From Hyphomonas johnsonii MHS-2 (GTDB taxonomy: Bacteria; Pseudomonadota; Alphaproteobacteria; Caulobacterales; Hyphomonadaceae), in contig NZ_ARYK01000001.1 in the NCBI RefSeq assembly GCF_000685275.1, positions 62,001-126,000 of the forward strand: DNA of 64,000 nucleotides, given 5' to 3'. This document shows, in pieces, positions 8,588 through 17,796 of the stretch. The stretch's first letter is position 1. Each line of letters starts with the position of its first letter. The notes under the pieces are model-generated. The model did not search any database and had not been told where the DNA came from. It worked only from the letters and a program-made list of their open reading frames with translations. The position numbers were made by a program, and so were the translations under genes.

Positions 8588-10123
8588 ATGAAGAAATTTG
8601 GCATTTCGAGACAGGCCCTCGTGGCAGCTGTCTTCGGCGCGGCGGCTATCGGCACGCTAACGCTGGCGCCGAAGGTCTTCAGCCCGGAAGCGGGCGCGCA
8701 GCCGATTGCCATCGAGGCGCCGACGGGCGCGCCGCTCAGCTTCGCGGACCTGATCGAGCGGGTCGAGCCTGCCGTGGTCAGCGTCAACGTGGTCAGCGAG
8801 CGCGAAGTCGGCAAGCTGGCCGACATGGAACAGTTCTTCGAGCAGTTCCGCGGCATGCCGGGCTTTGATGAATTCCTCCAGGATCGCCAGCGCAAGGAAG
8901 ACGAGCGTGACGAGCCGGAGACGCAGGAATCCCGTTCGCTCGGTTCCGGGTTCCTGATCTCGAAGGACGGCTATGTCGTCACCAACAATCACGTGGTCGA
9001 GAATGCCGTCGAAATCGAAGTGACGCTGAAGGACGGGCGCGAGCTGGAGGCCGAACTGGTCGGCACCGATGCGCAGACCGACCTGGCTGTCCTGCGCATC
9101 AAGGAAAAGGGCACTTATCCCTATGTCCGCTTCGGCAATTCGCACGACATGCGCAAGGGCGACTGGGTCGTGGCCCTGGGCAACCCGTTCGGCCTTGGCG
9201 GAACGGCGACTGCCGGCATCCTGTCGGCTGACGGACGCAATATCGGCGCCGGCCCCTACACGGATTTCCTGCAGATCGACGCATCGATCAATCGCGGCAA
9301 CTCGGGTGGCCCCACCTTTGACCTCAACGGCAATGTTGTCGGTGTGAATACGGCGATCTTTTCGCCGACGGGCGGCTCGGTCGGTATCGGCTTCGCCATT
9401 CCGGCCGAGCTCGCTGATGAAGTGACACAGGCGATCATCAAGGATGGCCGCGTGTCGCGCGGCTGGCTGGGTGTCGCCATCCAGGACCTGACGCCCGACA
9501 TGGCGGAAGCCCAGGGCATGAAGGAAGACGACGGCGCGATCATTGCCGACGTCACGTCCGGCAGCCCGGCTGAAAAAGGCGGCCTTGAACGCGGCGACAT
9601 CATCCTGTCGGTCAACGGCACGAACGTCACCGACGCGACCACGACCACCCGTGTCGTCGGCAAGCTGATCGCCAATACGGCCAACAAGTTCGAAATCATC
9701 CGCGGCGGCAAGCGCAAGACCATCGAAGTGACGGTCGGCGAACGTCCCGATGATCCGAACGCTGCGATCGTGCCGGCTTCCTCGTCGCCGGGCGTCAAGG
9801 CAGACCCGAACGGCACCGAGATCGACGAACTGGGCGTGACCTTCAAGCCGATGGACGACGCCTTGCGCACCAAGCTCGGCCTGCGTGCCGGTGACGCCGG
9901 ACTGGTTGTGACCGACGTGGCCCGCAAGGGCGTGTTCGAGGACGCAGGCCTGCAGACCGGCATGGTGATCCTCGACGTCAACGGCCAGCCGGCAACGTCT
10001 GTCGACGCGTTCGAGAAAGCAATCGCAGCGGCCAAGAAGGCCGGGCGGACGAAAGTGCTGATCGCAGTGCGTATCGGCCAGATCACGAACTATCGCACAC
10101 TCGACCTTTCGACAAAGGAATAG
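8588..10123 (+). CDS. degP: DegP/HtrA-type periplasmic serine protease
   Basis: About 511 residues: signal peptide (residues 1-38), a trypsin-like domain with catalytic His135 (NNHVVENA), Asp165 (TDLAVLRI) and Ser239 (GNSGGPTFD), then two PDZ domains (about residues 295-385 and 425-505). The protease and chaperone role in envelope quality control is well established for the family. The start follows a purine-rich AGAATAGA, and earlier in-frame starts lack an export signal. A response regulator/kinase pair follows within 36 bases, an arrangement that suggests an envelope-stress circuit. Confidence 0.95.
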   Translation: MKKFGISRQALVAAVFGAAAIGTLTLAPKVFSPEAGAQPIAIEAPTGAPLSFADLIERVEPAVVSVNVVSEREVGKLADMEQFFEQFRGMPGFDEFLQDRQRKEDERDEPETQESRSLGSGFLISKDGYVVTNNHVVENAVEIEVTLKDGRELEAELVGTDAQTDLAVLRIKEKGTYPYVRFGNSHDMRKGDWVVALGNPFGLGGTATAGILSADGRNIGAGPYTDFLQIDASINRGNSGGPTFDLNGNVVGVNTAIFSPTGGSVGIGFAIPAELADEVTQAIIKDGRVSRGWLGVAIQDLTPDMAEAQGMKEDDGAIIADVTSGSPAEKGGLERGDIILSVNGTNVTDATTTTRVVGKLIANTANKFEIIRGGKRKTIEVTVGERPDDPNAAIVPASSSPGVKADPNGTEIDELGVTFKPMDDALRTKLGLRAGDAGLVVTDVARKGVFEDAGLQTGMVILDVNGQPATSVDAFEKAIAAAKKAGRTKVLIAVRIGQITNYRTLDLSTKE

Positions 10124-10159
10124 GATAGATTCATGCTCGACACAGTGGTGGGAGACTCA

Positions 10160-10831
10160 ATGCGCGTTCTTGTTATCGAAGATGATGCCGAAATGGCGAG
10201 CTTCATTCAGAAAGTCCTGAGTGAAGCGGGCCATGACGTCGATACCGCAATCGACGGTGAGCGAGGCCTGGAAATGGCTCGCTCGGTCGATTTCGACGCA
10301 CTGGTGGTCGACCGCATGCTGCCGGAGAAGGATGGCCTGACGCTGCTCAAGGAATACCGGGAGGCTGGCGGTACGGCGCCGGCCCTCTTCCTGTCGGCGC
10401 TGGGCGATGTCCAGAACCGCGTGCAGGGCCTGAAGGCCGGGGCGGATGACTACCTGTCCAAGCCGTTTGCCCCGTCGGAACTGGCGGCCCGGGTCGAAGC
10501 GCTCGGCCGTCGCCAGATGGGCGAGCAGCAGGTCACCTCGCTGAAGGCGGGCGATCTTGAAATGAACCTGCTGACCCGCAAGGTGACGCGGGCAGGCCAG
10601 AAGATCGACCTGCAGCCGCGCGAATTCCGCCTGCTGGAATACCTGATGCGCCATGCCGGCCAGGTTGTGACCCGCACGATGCTGCTGGAAAAAGTGTGGG
10701 ATTACAATTTCGACCCCCAGACGAATGTCATCGATGTGCACATCTCGCGCCTGCGTGCGAAGATCGACAAGGAATTCGATGAGCCCCTGCTGCATACGGT
10801 TCGTGGCGCCGGGTATCGCTTGCAGGGCTAG
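10160..10831 (+). CDS. OmpR-family response regulator
   Basis: 223 residues from the preferred ATG, which follows GTGGGAGA with good spacing; another in-frame ATG at 10133 adds nine residues. Receiver domain with acidic pocket (VIEDDAE), phospho-acceptor Asp51 (VVDRMLPEKDG) and YLSKPF, then a winged-helix effector domain (LQPREFRLLEYLMRHAGQVV to HISRLRAKID). It lies just behind degP and before its kinase, so it probably takes part in envelope-stress control; direct regulation of degP is only inferred. Confidence 0.93.
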   Translation: MRVLVIEDDAEMASFIQKVLSEAGHDVDTAIDGERGLEMARSVDFDALVVDRMLPEKDGLTLLKEYREAGGTAPALFLSALGDVQNRVQGLKAGADDYLSKPFAPSELAARVEALGRRQMGEQQVTSLKAGDLEMNLLTRKVTRAGQKIDLQPREFRLLEYLMRHAGQVVTRTMLLEKVWDYNFDPQTNVIDVHISRLRAKIDKEFDEPLLHTVRGAGYRLQG

Positions 10832-10864
10832 ACGGCCCGCTCCGGGGCTGGCACGAGGCAGGTC

Positions 10865-12265
10865 ATGAAAATCGGCCTGCCGACCTTCCTGCGGACGACG
10901 ACGTTCAAGCTGGCGCTGCTGTACAGCGCCATGTTTGCGGCGTTTTCGGCCGTGCTGATGGTCTATCTCTATTATTCGACGGTCTATTATATCCGCGCCG
11001 AAGCAGAGCGGCGGCTGGACCTCGAATTCGAGCAGCTCGGCAATGCCTATTTCACCGGCGGGATGGAGCGGCTCAGCCAGTCCGTCCTGGAGCGCATGAC
11101 GCGGACGGGATCGACCTATTTCTACTATCTAGAGGATTCGTCCGGCGGGAAGATTGCCGGGCATTTCCAGCTGATGCCGGTGCCATTGACCGAGGCGAGT
11201 TCCCGCACGGTCTATTTCGACTTCAACCAGCCCTTGCCGGACGGGTCGTTCGTCGTGCGGTCTGCCGCCGGCAAGATCGTCCGGCTGCGCGATAATGGCG
11301 GGGCGCTGCTGGTCGCGTTCGATGCGGCGCAGCAGACGGCCATTGTGCGGCGTATCCAGCGGGCGATCTTCATCGCGGCGCCGATCGGCATTGTGCTGTC
11401 GCTGCTGGGCGGGGTGCTGATTTCGCGCGGCGCGGCGCGGCGGGCTGACGAGCTGGCGCGGACGGCCGAAGCGGTGATGGGCGGCGAACTGGGCCGGCGG
11501 GTGCCGGTGCGCGGGTCTGGCGATGAATTCGACCGGCTTGGCCAGCGCATCAATGCCATGCTCGACCAGATCGAGAAACTTGTCGACGCGACACGCCACA
11601 CCGGCAATGCGATCGCGCACGACCTGCGCTCTCCGCTGTCGCGCCTGCGCAACCGCCTGGAGATTGCCCTTTCGCAGCCGCTGTCGCAGGAGGATGCGAG
11701 CGCGACGCTGAATGAAACGGTCGAGGAAGTCGACCGGGTGCTCACAACCTTCAACGCGATCCTGCGGCTCGCCCGGCTGGAAGCCGGTGCCGAAGGTGAA
11801 CGGGTGCGCATGGACGTCAGCGAACTGGCCGAGGAACTGGCGGAACTGTTCGATCCGGCATGCGAAGAAGCCGGTCTCGCCTTCCGCAGCCAGATCGCCC
11901 GTCACCTGACCATTCTCGGCGACCGCGACCTGATCGGCCAGGCGCTGTCCAACCTGCTCGACAATGCCGTGAAATACACGCCAGCCGGCGGAACGATTTC
12001 CTTCACCGTGACGCGCGGGCCGGATGGCACGATCGATGTCGTCGTCGTCGATTCCGGGCCCGGTGTGCCGGCCGACCAGCGCAAGCGGGTGGTGCAGCGT
12101 TTCCAGCGAATGGATTCGGCGCGCACGCAGCCCGGCTCCGGCCTCGGCCTGTCGCTGGTCGATTCGGTTGCGGAGATGCATGGCGGCCAGCTGATCCTGC
12201 AGGATGCGGGCGGGCCTGAAGGCCAGCCGGGCCTCAAGGCGGTCCTGCGCCTGCCGCGGGCCTGA
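10865..12265 (+). CDS. sensor histidine kinase
   Basis: 466 residues. Two membrane helices (about 16-38 and 166-190) enclose a periplasmic sensor region with an aromatic-rich YLYYSTVYYIRAEAERRLD segment. A HAMP domain, HisKA with His252 (AIAHDLRSPLSRL) and HATPase_c (NLLDNAVKYTP, DSGPGVP, GSGLGLSLV) follow. Partner of the response regulator 33 bases upstream. Six bases separate it from glnE, so glnE may be read through from this operon. Confidence 0.92.
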   Translation: MKIGLPTFLRTTTFKLALLYSAMFAAFSAVLMVYLYYSTVYYIRAEAERRLDLEFEQLGNAYFTGGMERLSQSVLERMTRTGSTYFYYLEDSSGGKIAGHFQLMPVPLTEASSRTVYFDFNQPLPDGSFVVRSAAGKIVRLRDNGGALLVAFDAAQQTAIVRRIQRAIFIAAPIGIVLSLLGGVLISRGAARRADELARTAEAVMGGELGRRVPVRGSGDEFDRLGQRINAMLDQIEKLVDATRHTGNAIAHDLRSPLSRLRNRLEIALSQPLSQEDASATLNETVEEVDRVLTTFNAILRLARLEAGAEGERVRMDVSELAEELAELFDPACEEAGLAFRSQIARHLTILGDRDLIGQALSNLLDNAVKYTPAGGTISFTVTRGPDGTIDVVVVDSGPGVPADQRKRVVQRFQRMDSARTQPGSGLGLSLVDSVAEMHGGQLILQDAGGPEGQPGLKAVLRLPRA

Positions 12266-12271
12266 CCTGTC

Positions 12272-14959
12272 ATGCTGACGATCCGCCCCCTTGCTGACAC
12301 GCCTGATGCGGCCCTGGCCGCCGCCTTGCCGCACGCGCCGTATCTCCGGCGCCTGTCGGATCGCGGTGTGGAGAGGGATTTCGATCAGGCCCTTGTCACC
12401 GTGCGGACCCTTCCGGGCGAGATGCCGATCGAAGAGGCGATGACGGTGCTGCGCAAGGCCAAGCTGGCGGCGCACCTGGCGCTGGCGGCTGACGACCTGG
12501 CGGGAACGCGTGACGTGATGGACGTGACGCACGCGCTGACCGACCTGGCGATCGAAAGCGTCCGCGCGGCCCTGCGTGTGGCGCTGGCCAGCCGCGCGCT
12601 GTCAGACCGGGGCCTGTTCATTGTCGCGCTCGGCAAGATGGGCGCCTACGAACTCAACTATTCAAGCGATATCGATATTGCGGCGTTCTATGATCCGGAT
12701 GTCTTCGAGGGCGGTGAGCGCGCACCGGGCGACACGGCCCAAAGGGTGATCCGCGATGTCGTGCGCCTGCTCGATGAAACCACGGCGGACGGCTATGTGT
12801 TCAGGACCGACCTGCGCCTGCGCCCGGACCCGTCCTCGACGCCGCTGGCAGTGTCGACCGGCATGGCGGATCTCTACTACGAGAGCGTCGGGCAGAACTG
12901 GGAACGCATGGTCTGGATCAAGGGCCGGGCCGTGGCCGGCGATGACGCCACGGCGGCGCGGTTCCTGAAGCGCATGTCCAGCTATGTTTGGCGGCGCAAT
13001 CTCGACTATTGGGCGATCGACGACATCCAGGCGATCAAGCGCATGATCAACACCAAGATCGGTGCCCACGCCCTGGCCGAACCGTCACCCGACATCAAGC
13101 TGGGGCCGGGGGGGATTCGGGAGATCGAGTTCTTCGTGCAGACGCAGCAGCTGATCATGGGGGGCCGCCAGCCGGATCTCAGGGACAATACGACGCTTGG
13201 CGCGATGCAGGCGCTGGGCGATGCCGGCATTGTGGGCGCAGACACGGTGAACCGCTTGTCGGCCGCCTACCGGGCGCTGCGCAACCTGGAACACCGCATA
13301 CAGATGCGCCACGACGAGCAGACCCACAGGGTGCCTGCCGATGACGCCGAAAGGGCCGACGTCGCGGCGCTGTGCGGCTATCCATCACTGAGCCGGTTCG
13401 ACCAGGACCTGCTGGAAACGCGCCAGGCTGTGCAGGCGAGTTACGACGCCCTTTTCGTGCACGAAGAAAGCACGATCGATGCACAGAGTATCGGCAACCT
13501 TGTATTCACCGGCGTCGACGACGACCCCGGCACGGTGGAGACGCTGTCGGCGCTGGGCTTCGGCGATCCGTCGATACCGATCAGCACGATCCGCAACTGG
13601 CACCGGGGCAATGTGCCGGCCACGCGGACCGTGCGCGGGCGCGAACTGCTGACGGCGATCCTGCCGCGCATGCTGAAGGCGATGGGCGATACGGGCGAGC
13701 CGGACGAGGCGTTCCGGTGGTTCTCGCGTTTTTTCAGCGGCCTGTCCTCGGGCGTGCAGACGCTGGCGATGCTGCTGGCCAATCCGGAATTGCTGGACGA
13801 TCTTGTCGCGACCCTGGCGCTGGCGCCGCGGCTGGCGGAAATCCTGTCGCGCCGGCCCGACCTGCTGGAAGCGCTGGTCAGCGGGCAGGAGCCGGTGGCG
13901 CCGCAGATCAGCCCCGACACGAGTTTTGACGCGGCGCTCGATGACTGGCGGCGCTATCACCGCGACCAGAGCTTCCTGATCGGCCACCGCCTGCTGCACG
14001 GCCTGATCGATGCGTCGGATGCGGCGGGCCACTGGTCGCGCCTGGCCGATGAAACGATCCGCCAGATGGCGCGTGTCGCGACCGCCGAGACAGTGCGCCG
14101 CTATGGCGAGGCGCTGGGAACGTGCGGCGTGTTCGCGATGGGCAAGCTGGGCGGCGCGGAAATGACAGCCGGCTCGGACCTCGACATCATCGTGATCTAT
14201 GACTCGCCCTCGCTGGACGGGCAGACCTGGTTTACCCGGTTCACGCAGCGCCTGATCACGGCACTGACGGCGCCGACGGCGGAAGGCGCGCTGTATGAAG
14301 TCGACATGCGTCTCAGGCCCTCCGGGCGGGGCGGACCTGTCGCCGTCAGCGTGCCGGCATTCGGGCATTACCAGAATGACGAAGCCTGGACATGGGAGCA
14401 CATGGCATTGACCCGGTTGCGCTTCGTGGCCGGCGACGCGACCCTCGGCGAACGGGTTGCCGGTATCGCGAAGGCGGCGATTGCCGCGCGGGCCGCGAGC
14501 GACGACGGCAAGATTGCAGCCGACATTTCCGACATGCGCATGCGCCTGTTCCAGGAGAAGCCGGGCAAGGGCCTGTGGGACCTGAAGACCGATCATGGCG
14601 GCCTGATCGACATTGAATTCATCCTGCAGCAGGACATGCTGCTGTCAGGCGACCCGGCCCTTATCCGCGCCAACATGGCCGATGCGGTGGACGCTGTGGC
14701 GCGCAGCAAGCCGGACGAGGCCGGGACCTATGAGGCATTGGCGACCTCGCTGGCCTTCCTGCAGGCGCTGCAACAGGTCCAGCGGCTGGCAGTGGGCAGC
14801 GACATGGTGGCAGACGCCATTCCCGAAGGCCTGAAGCAACGGCTCTGCCGGGCCGTCGGTGCGACGGATTTTGCCTCGCTGGAGACCGATCTTGCGGCGG
14901 TGAAACGCCGGGTTTCGGCCATCGCTGCAGAAAAACTGCACCTGCCAGCGACGGATTAG
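12272..14959 (+). CDS. glnE: bifunctional glutamine synthetase adenylyltransferase/deadenylylase
   Basis: 895 residues, slightly short of the usual ~950-980. Two nucleotidyltransferase domains with paired acidic motifs are visible: GKMGAYELNYSSDIDI near residue 120 (N-terminal, deadenylylase) and GKLGGAEMTAGSDLDI near residue 623 (C-terminal, adenylyltransferase). Each is followed by its helical domain. The enzyme sets glutamine synthetase activity in response to PII. Directly behind a histidine kinase gene, with no obvious own promoter in the six-base gap. Confidence 0.96.
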   Translation: MLTIRPLADTPDAALAAALPHAPYLRRLSDRGVERDFDQALVTVRTLPGEMPIEEAMTVLRKAKLAAHLALAADDLAGTRDVMDVTHALTDLAIESVRAALRVALASRALSDRGLFIVALGKMGAYELNYSSDIDIAAFYDPDVFEGGERAPGDTAQRVIRDVVRLLDETTADGYVFRTDLRLRPDPSSTPLAVSTGMADLYYESVGQNWERMVWIKGRAVAGDDATAARFLKRMSSYVWRRNLDYWAIDDIQAIKRMINTKIGAHALAEPSPDIKLGPGGIREIEFFVQTQQLIMGGRQPDLRDNTTLGAMQALGDAGIVGADTVNRLSAAYRALRNLEHRIQMRHDEQTHRVPADDAERADVAALCGYPSLSRFDQDLLETRQAVQASYDALFVHEESTIDAQSIGNLVFTGVDDDPGTVETLSALGFGDPSIPISTIRNWHRGNVPATRTVRGRELLTAILPRMLKAMGDTGEPDEAFRWFSRFFSGLSSGVQTLAMLLANPELLDDLVATLALAPRLAEILSRRPDLLEALVSGQEPVAPQISPDTSFDAALDDWRRYHRDQSFLIGHRLLHGLIDASDAAGHWSRLADETIRQMARVATAETVRRYGEALGTCGVFAMGKLGGAEMTAGSDLDIIVIYDSPSLDGQTWFTRFTQRLITALTAPTAEGALYEVDMRLRPSGRGGPVAVSVPAFGHYQNDEAWTWEHMALTRLRFVAGDATLGERVAGIAKAAIAARAASDDGKIAADISDMRMRLFQEKPGKGLWDLKTDHGGLIDIEFILQQDMLLSGDPALIRANMADAVDAVARSKPDEAGTYEALATSLAFLQALQQVQRLAVGSDMVADAIPEGLKQRLCRAVGATDFASLETDLAAVKRRVSAIAAEKLHLPATD

Positions 14960-15015
14960 CGGGCCCGCATCGTTGAACCTGTGATGGGGCAATCAACCAT
15001 ACGGAGTTCAATCTC

Positions 15016-15519
15016 ATGAAACGCATTACACTCGCTACCCTGGTCAGCGCGGCCGCCGTGGCCATAGCGCTGCCAATTGCTGCGCAGGCCGCACCACATG
15101 GCGGTCATCACGGCGGTGACCATATGAAAGCCATGGACACCAATGGCGACGGCGACGTCTCCAAGGAAGAAAAGGCCGCTTTCCGCACGGCCATGTTCAA
15201 CGAGGCCGACACCAACAAGGACGGCAGCCTGAGCCAGGCCGAAATGACGGCCCACCACGCGGCCAAGGAAGCCGCCCGCAAGGCGGAAAGGCAGGCCAAG
15301 ATGTTCTCGGCCCTTGATGCTGACGGCGACGGCAGTGTCAGCGCGGAAGAATTCGCCAACCCGCCGATGCGAGGCCGGATGGCGAAGTTCGACACCGACG
15401 GTGACGGCACGCTGAGCGACGCTGAACGCGAAGCTGCAAAGGCGGCACGCCATGAGCGTCGCGGCAAGTGGCACGAGCGTCGCGGCGACAAGCCTGCGCC
15501 GCCGCCTGAAGCAGAATAG
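15016..15519 (+). CDS. secreted EF-hand calcium-binding protein
   Basis: 167 residues with a signal peptide ending near AAQAAP. Four EF-hand loops with the DxNxDG/DxDxDG pattern are present: DTNGDGDVSKEE, DTNKDGSLSQAE, DADGDGSVSAEE and DTDGDGTLSDAE. The sequence after the signal is histidine-rich (HGGHHGGDH) and the tail is basic. Likely a periplasmic calcium or metal-binding protein of unknown role. It precedes the sigma-factor operon, but a 159-base gap suggests separate transcription. Confidence 0.88.
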   Translation: MKRITLATLVSAAAVAIALPIAAQAAPHGGHHGGDHMKAMDTNGDGDVSKEEKAAFRTAMFNEADTNKDGSLSQAEMTAHHAAKEAARKAERQAKMFSALDADGDGSVSAEEFANPPMRGRMAKFDTDGDGTLSDAEREAAKAARHERRGKWHERRGDKPAPPPEAE

Positions 15520-15678
15520 GCCGGGCCCAAGCCTGACGGGCCGGATGCATGATATGCGAAATTCTTCTCCCCCTTCGCAACACGCCATGTGTCCGGCCCA
15601 ACCGGCCTTGCGGTCCAATGCCAGCCACGCGGATGAAGTCATTTCCCCTTCTGCGATGCGCAGGCTAGACAGACACCC

Positions 15679-16221
15679 GTGGCATTCACTTCGGACCTTG
15701 ACCAGATCGCACGCGCGGCTGCCGGTGACCGGCAAGCCGCTTCGGCGCTGGTCAACCGCTACAGCCCCGGCGTGCTGGCACTTGCCTCGCGCATGCTGTC
15801 GGATCGGACAGAGGCCGAAGACGTGACACAGGAGACATTCATCCGGGCCTGGAAGGCCCTGCCTGACTGGGAACCAAGGGCCAAGTTCTCGACCTGGCTG
15901 CACCGGGTCGCGCTGAACCTGTGCTATGACCGCCTGCGCAAGCGGCGCGAGACATTGATGGACGAGCTGCCGGAACGCACAGATCCGGCGCTGATGCCGC
16001 ACGAGGCGCTGGACCAGGCAGAACGCGTGCGGGCCGTCGAGGCGGCCATTGCCGCGTTGCCGGAGCGCCAGGCCGCCGCCTTGACGCTGTGCGCGCTGCA
16101 GGACCATTCTCAGGCCGAAGCGGCGGACATCATGGAGATCAGCGTTGAAGCGCTGGAGAGCCTGCTCGCGAGGGCACGGCGCACCCTGCGAACGGTACTG
16201 ACGGAAAGGAGCGAAGCATGA
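15679..16221 (+). CDS. ECF-type RNA polymerase sigma factor
   Basis: 180 residues from a GTG start. Region 2 is recognisable (ALASRMLSDRTEAEDVTQE and FIRAWKALPDWEPRAKFSTW), and region 4 carries the helix-turn-helix (LPERQAAALTLCALQDHSQ through ISVEALESLLARARRTLR). The stop overlaps the ATG of the next gene (ATGA), the usual coupling of an ECF sigma factor with its membrane anti-sigma factor. Confidence 0.92.
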   Translation: MAFTSDLDQIARAAAGDRQAASALVNRYSPGVLALASRMLSDRTEAEDVTQETFIRAWKALPDWEPRAKFSTWLHRVALNLCYDRLRKRRETLMDELPERTDPALMPHEALDQAERVRAVEAAIAALPERQAAALTLCALQDHSQAEAADIMEISVEALESLLARARRTLRTVLTERSEA

Positions 16222-16664
16222 CACGGCAACCAATGACAGACGCCCGGCTGATCGACCTGATCGAAGCCTGGGGCGCCGACACGAACGCCTTTCCCGAAAC
16301 GGAACGTGAGGCGGCTTCGCGCCGCCTGGCCGAATCACCAGAGACGTTCGCGGCGGCGCTGGACAATGCGCGCTCGGTGGACGGACTGCTGTCCGGCCTG
16401 CCGGAGATATTGCCGTCTGCGGCGCTGACGGCCCGCCTTGTTGAGAGCGCGCCGAAGCCGGCCCGTGCATCACGCAACTGGCTGGCCATGCTGCCGCGCT
16501 GGCCTGCCGTGGGCGCGTTCGCCTCGCTGGCCATCGGCCTCGTGATCGGCCTTAACGGAATCCAGCCGGCAGCGACGGATTCATCGGAAGACGCAGTCGA
16601 TACGCTGGTCTACGCGGCACTCGGATATGACAGCGTGAGTTTTGACCAGGAGACCATCGAATGA
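16218..16664 (+). CDS. putative membrane anti-sigma factor
   Basis: 148 residues: a soluble N-terminal helical region (about 1-90), a single membrane helix (VGAFASLAIGLVIGLNGI) and a short acidic periplasmic tail. There is no HxxxCxxC zinc motif. Its position between an ECF sigma factor and a Spy-like periplasmic protein, with ATGA overlaps on both sides, is what supports an anti-sigma role. Sequence similarity alone is not strong. Confidence 0.6.
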   Translation: MTRQPMTDARLIDLIEAWGADTNAFPETEREAASRRLAESPETFAAALDNARSVDGLLSGLPEILPSAALTARLVESAPKPARASRNWLAMLPRWPAVGAFASLAIGLVIGLNGIQPAATDSSEDAVDTLVYAALGYDSVSFDQETIE

Positions 16665-17161
16665 GCGAGCCAGGCACACGGCGCCGCATCCCCTTCTGGC
16701 TGACGCTGTCCCTGATGGCGAACATGCTGCTGGTCGGCCTGCTGGTCGGCACGGTCGTGCGTTCGGGCGATGACACGCACCGACGCGACCGGATGATGTC
16801 AGAGCGTCCGCCCGTCATGGAACATGCCAGCCGCAAGGACCGCGAGGCCATCCGGCGCGTGATGATGGAATCGTTCAAGTCTGCCAGGGACGAGATGGAT
16901 CACCGCAAGGCGGCGCGCGCCGAACTCGGCCGGGCCTTGCGCCTTGAACCCTATGATCCGGATGCGGTCCGCGCGGCGTTTGCCGAGCTGCGGCGCACTG
17001 ACGAAGCGGTGCATGCCGTGACGCATGAATCGCTGGCGACCCGGCTGGGTGACCTGTCGGCGAGCGAGCGTGACGGTCTTGCCCAGTTGCTGTCCCGCGA
17101 ACCGGGAGAGGGCCGCCGCGGCCGGCATCCCGGCGGGCCACCCGGACCCGAACGGGACTAG
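16661..17161 (+). CDS. Spy/CpxP-like periplasmic metal-sensor protein
   Basis: 166 residues with an N-terminal membrane anchor (LTLSLMANMLLVGLLVGTVV) and a helical, Arg/Glu-rich periplasmic domain. It resembles the periplasmic heavy-metal sensor/resistance family related to Spy and CpxP (REAIRRVMMESFKSARDEM, LRLEPYDPDAVRAAFAELRR). Such proteins bind metals or misfolded proteins and modulate sigma/anti-sigma pairs. Start codon overlaps the stop of the anti-sigma gene, making a three-gene operon. Confidence 0.75.
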   Translation: MSEPGTRRRIPFWLTLSLMANMLLVGLLVGTVVRSGDDTHRRDRMMSERPPVMEHASRKDREAIRRVMMESFKSARDEMDHRKAARAELGRALRLEPYDPDAVRAAFAELRRTDEAVHAVTHESLATRLGDLSASERDGLAQLLSREPGEGRRGRHPGGPPGPERD

Positions 17162-17173
17162 GACAGCCCGCCC

Positions 17174-17569
17174 TCAATCCTGCGACTTGTGCGCCAGGGC
17201 GGCGGCATTGGCCTCCCAGTTCTGGCCGTCAAAGGCGTTGACCGTAACGTCGAAGGCCTGCCAGGCGTCAAGGCACCGCCAGGTCACCGCAATCCCGTCG
17301 GGATTGGTGCGCGGCACATAAAAACTCTTCACGCCGCAATGCCTGCAGAACAGGTGGCGGGCCACGCCCGTGTTGAACGTGTACGCGCTGAGACTGTCTT
17401 CCCCCTCCAGCAGGCGGAAGCGGCTGGCCGGGACGATGACGTGCAGGTTACCGCTCATGATGCATATCGAGCAGTTGCAGGCCTCGACCTCGATGGCGTC
17501 GGGCAGTTCGACTTCGAACCGGACCGCGCCGCAATGACAGCCGCCGGCGCGCGTCGCCAGGCCAGGCAT
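17174..17569 (-). CDS. GFA-like zinc protein (glutathione-dependent formaldehyde-activating family)
   Basis: 131 residues with the cysteine layout of the GFA family: GGCHCGAVRFE at the N-terminus, CNCSICIMSG in the middle and FCRHCGVKSFY later, which together bind two zinc ions. Family members are annotated as S-(hydroxymethyl)glutathione synthases or simply GFA/CENP-V proteins; the true substrate is generally unknown. Its ATG overlaps the TGA of the upstream minus-strand gene by one base. Confidence 0.9.
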   Translation of the reverse strand: MPGLATRAGGCHCGAVRFEVELPDAIEVEACNCSICIMSGNLHVIVPASRFRLLEGEDSLSAYTFNTGVARHLFCRHCGVKSFYVPRTNPDGIAVTWRCLDAWQAFDVTVNAFDGQNWEANAAALAHKSQD

Positions 17570-17781
17570 CAGTCAGGCTCCCGCATGTGCGAAGCGAAGG
17601 CCGTCAGGATCAGTGCGACCAGTTTCAGTTCGTTCGCGGCAAGGTCGTTGTCGCGCGCCACCGGGACCGAATAGGGAATTTCCAGCGAATAGGTTTCTGC
17701 GCCCGGCGGGTCGAGCGGCGTGGCGTCGGCAGCACCGGCAAGGCAGGCGCCTGCGAGGATCAGGCAGATGCGGCTGAACAT
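17569..17781 (-). CDS. small secreted protein of unknown function
   Basis: 70 residues. A signal peptide (FSRICLILAGACLAGAADA) precedes a short mature part with the motif LEIPYSVPVARDNDLAANEL. It could be a lipoprotein if the LAGAC cysteine is lipidated. The stop codon overlaps the ATG of the GFA-like gene, so the pair is probably cotranscribed. I do not recognise the family, and no Shine-Dalgarno sequence stands out. Confidence 0.5.
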   Translation of the reverse strand: MFSRICLILAGACLAGAADATPLDPPGAETYSLEIPYSVPVARDNDLAANELKLVALILTAFASHMREPD

Positions 17782-17796
17782 TCAGGAGGCCTTTTT

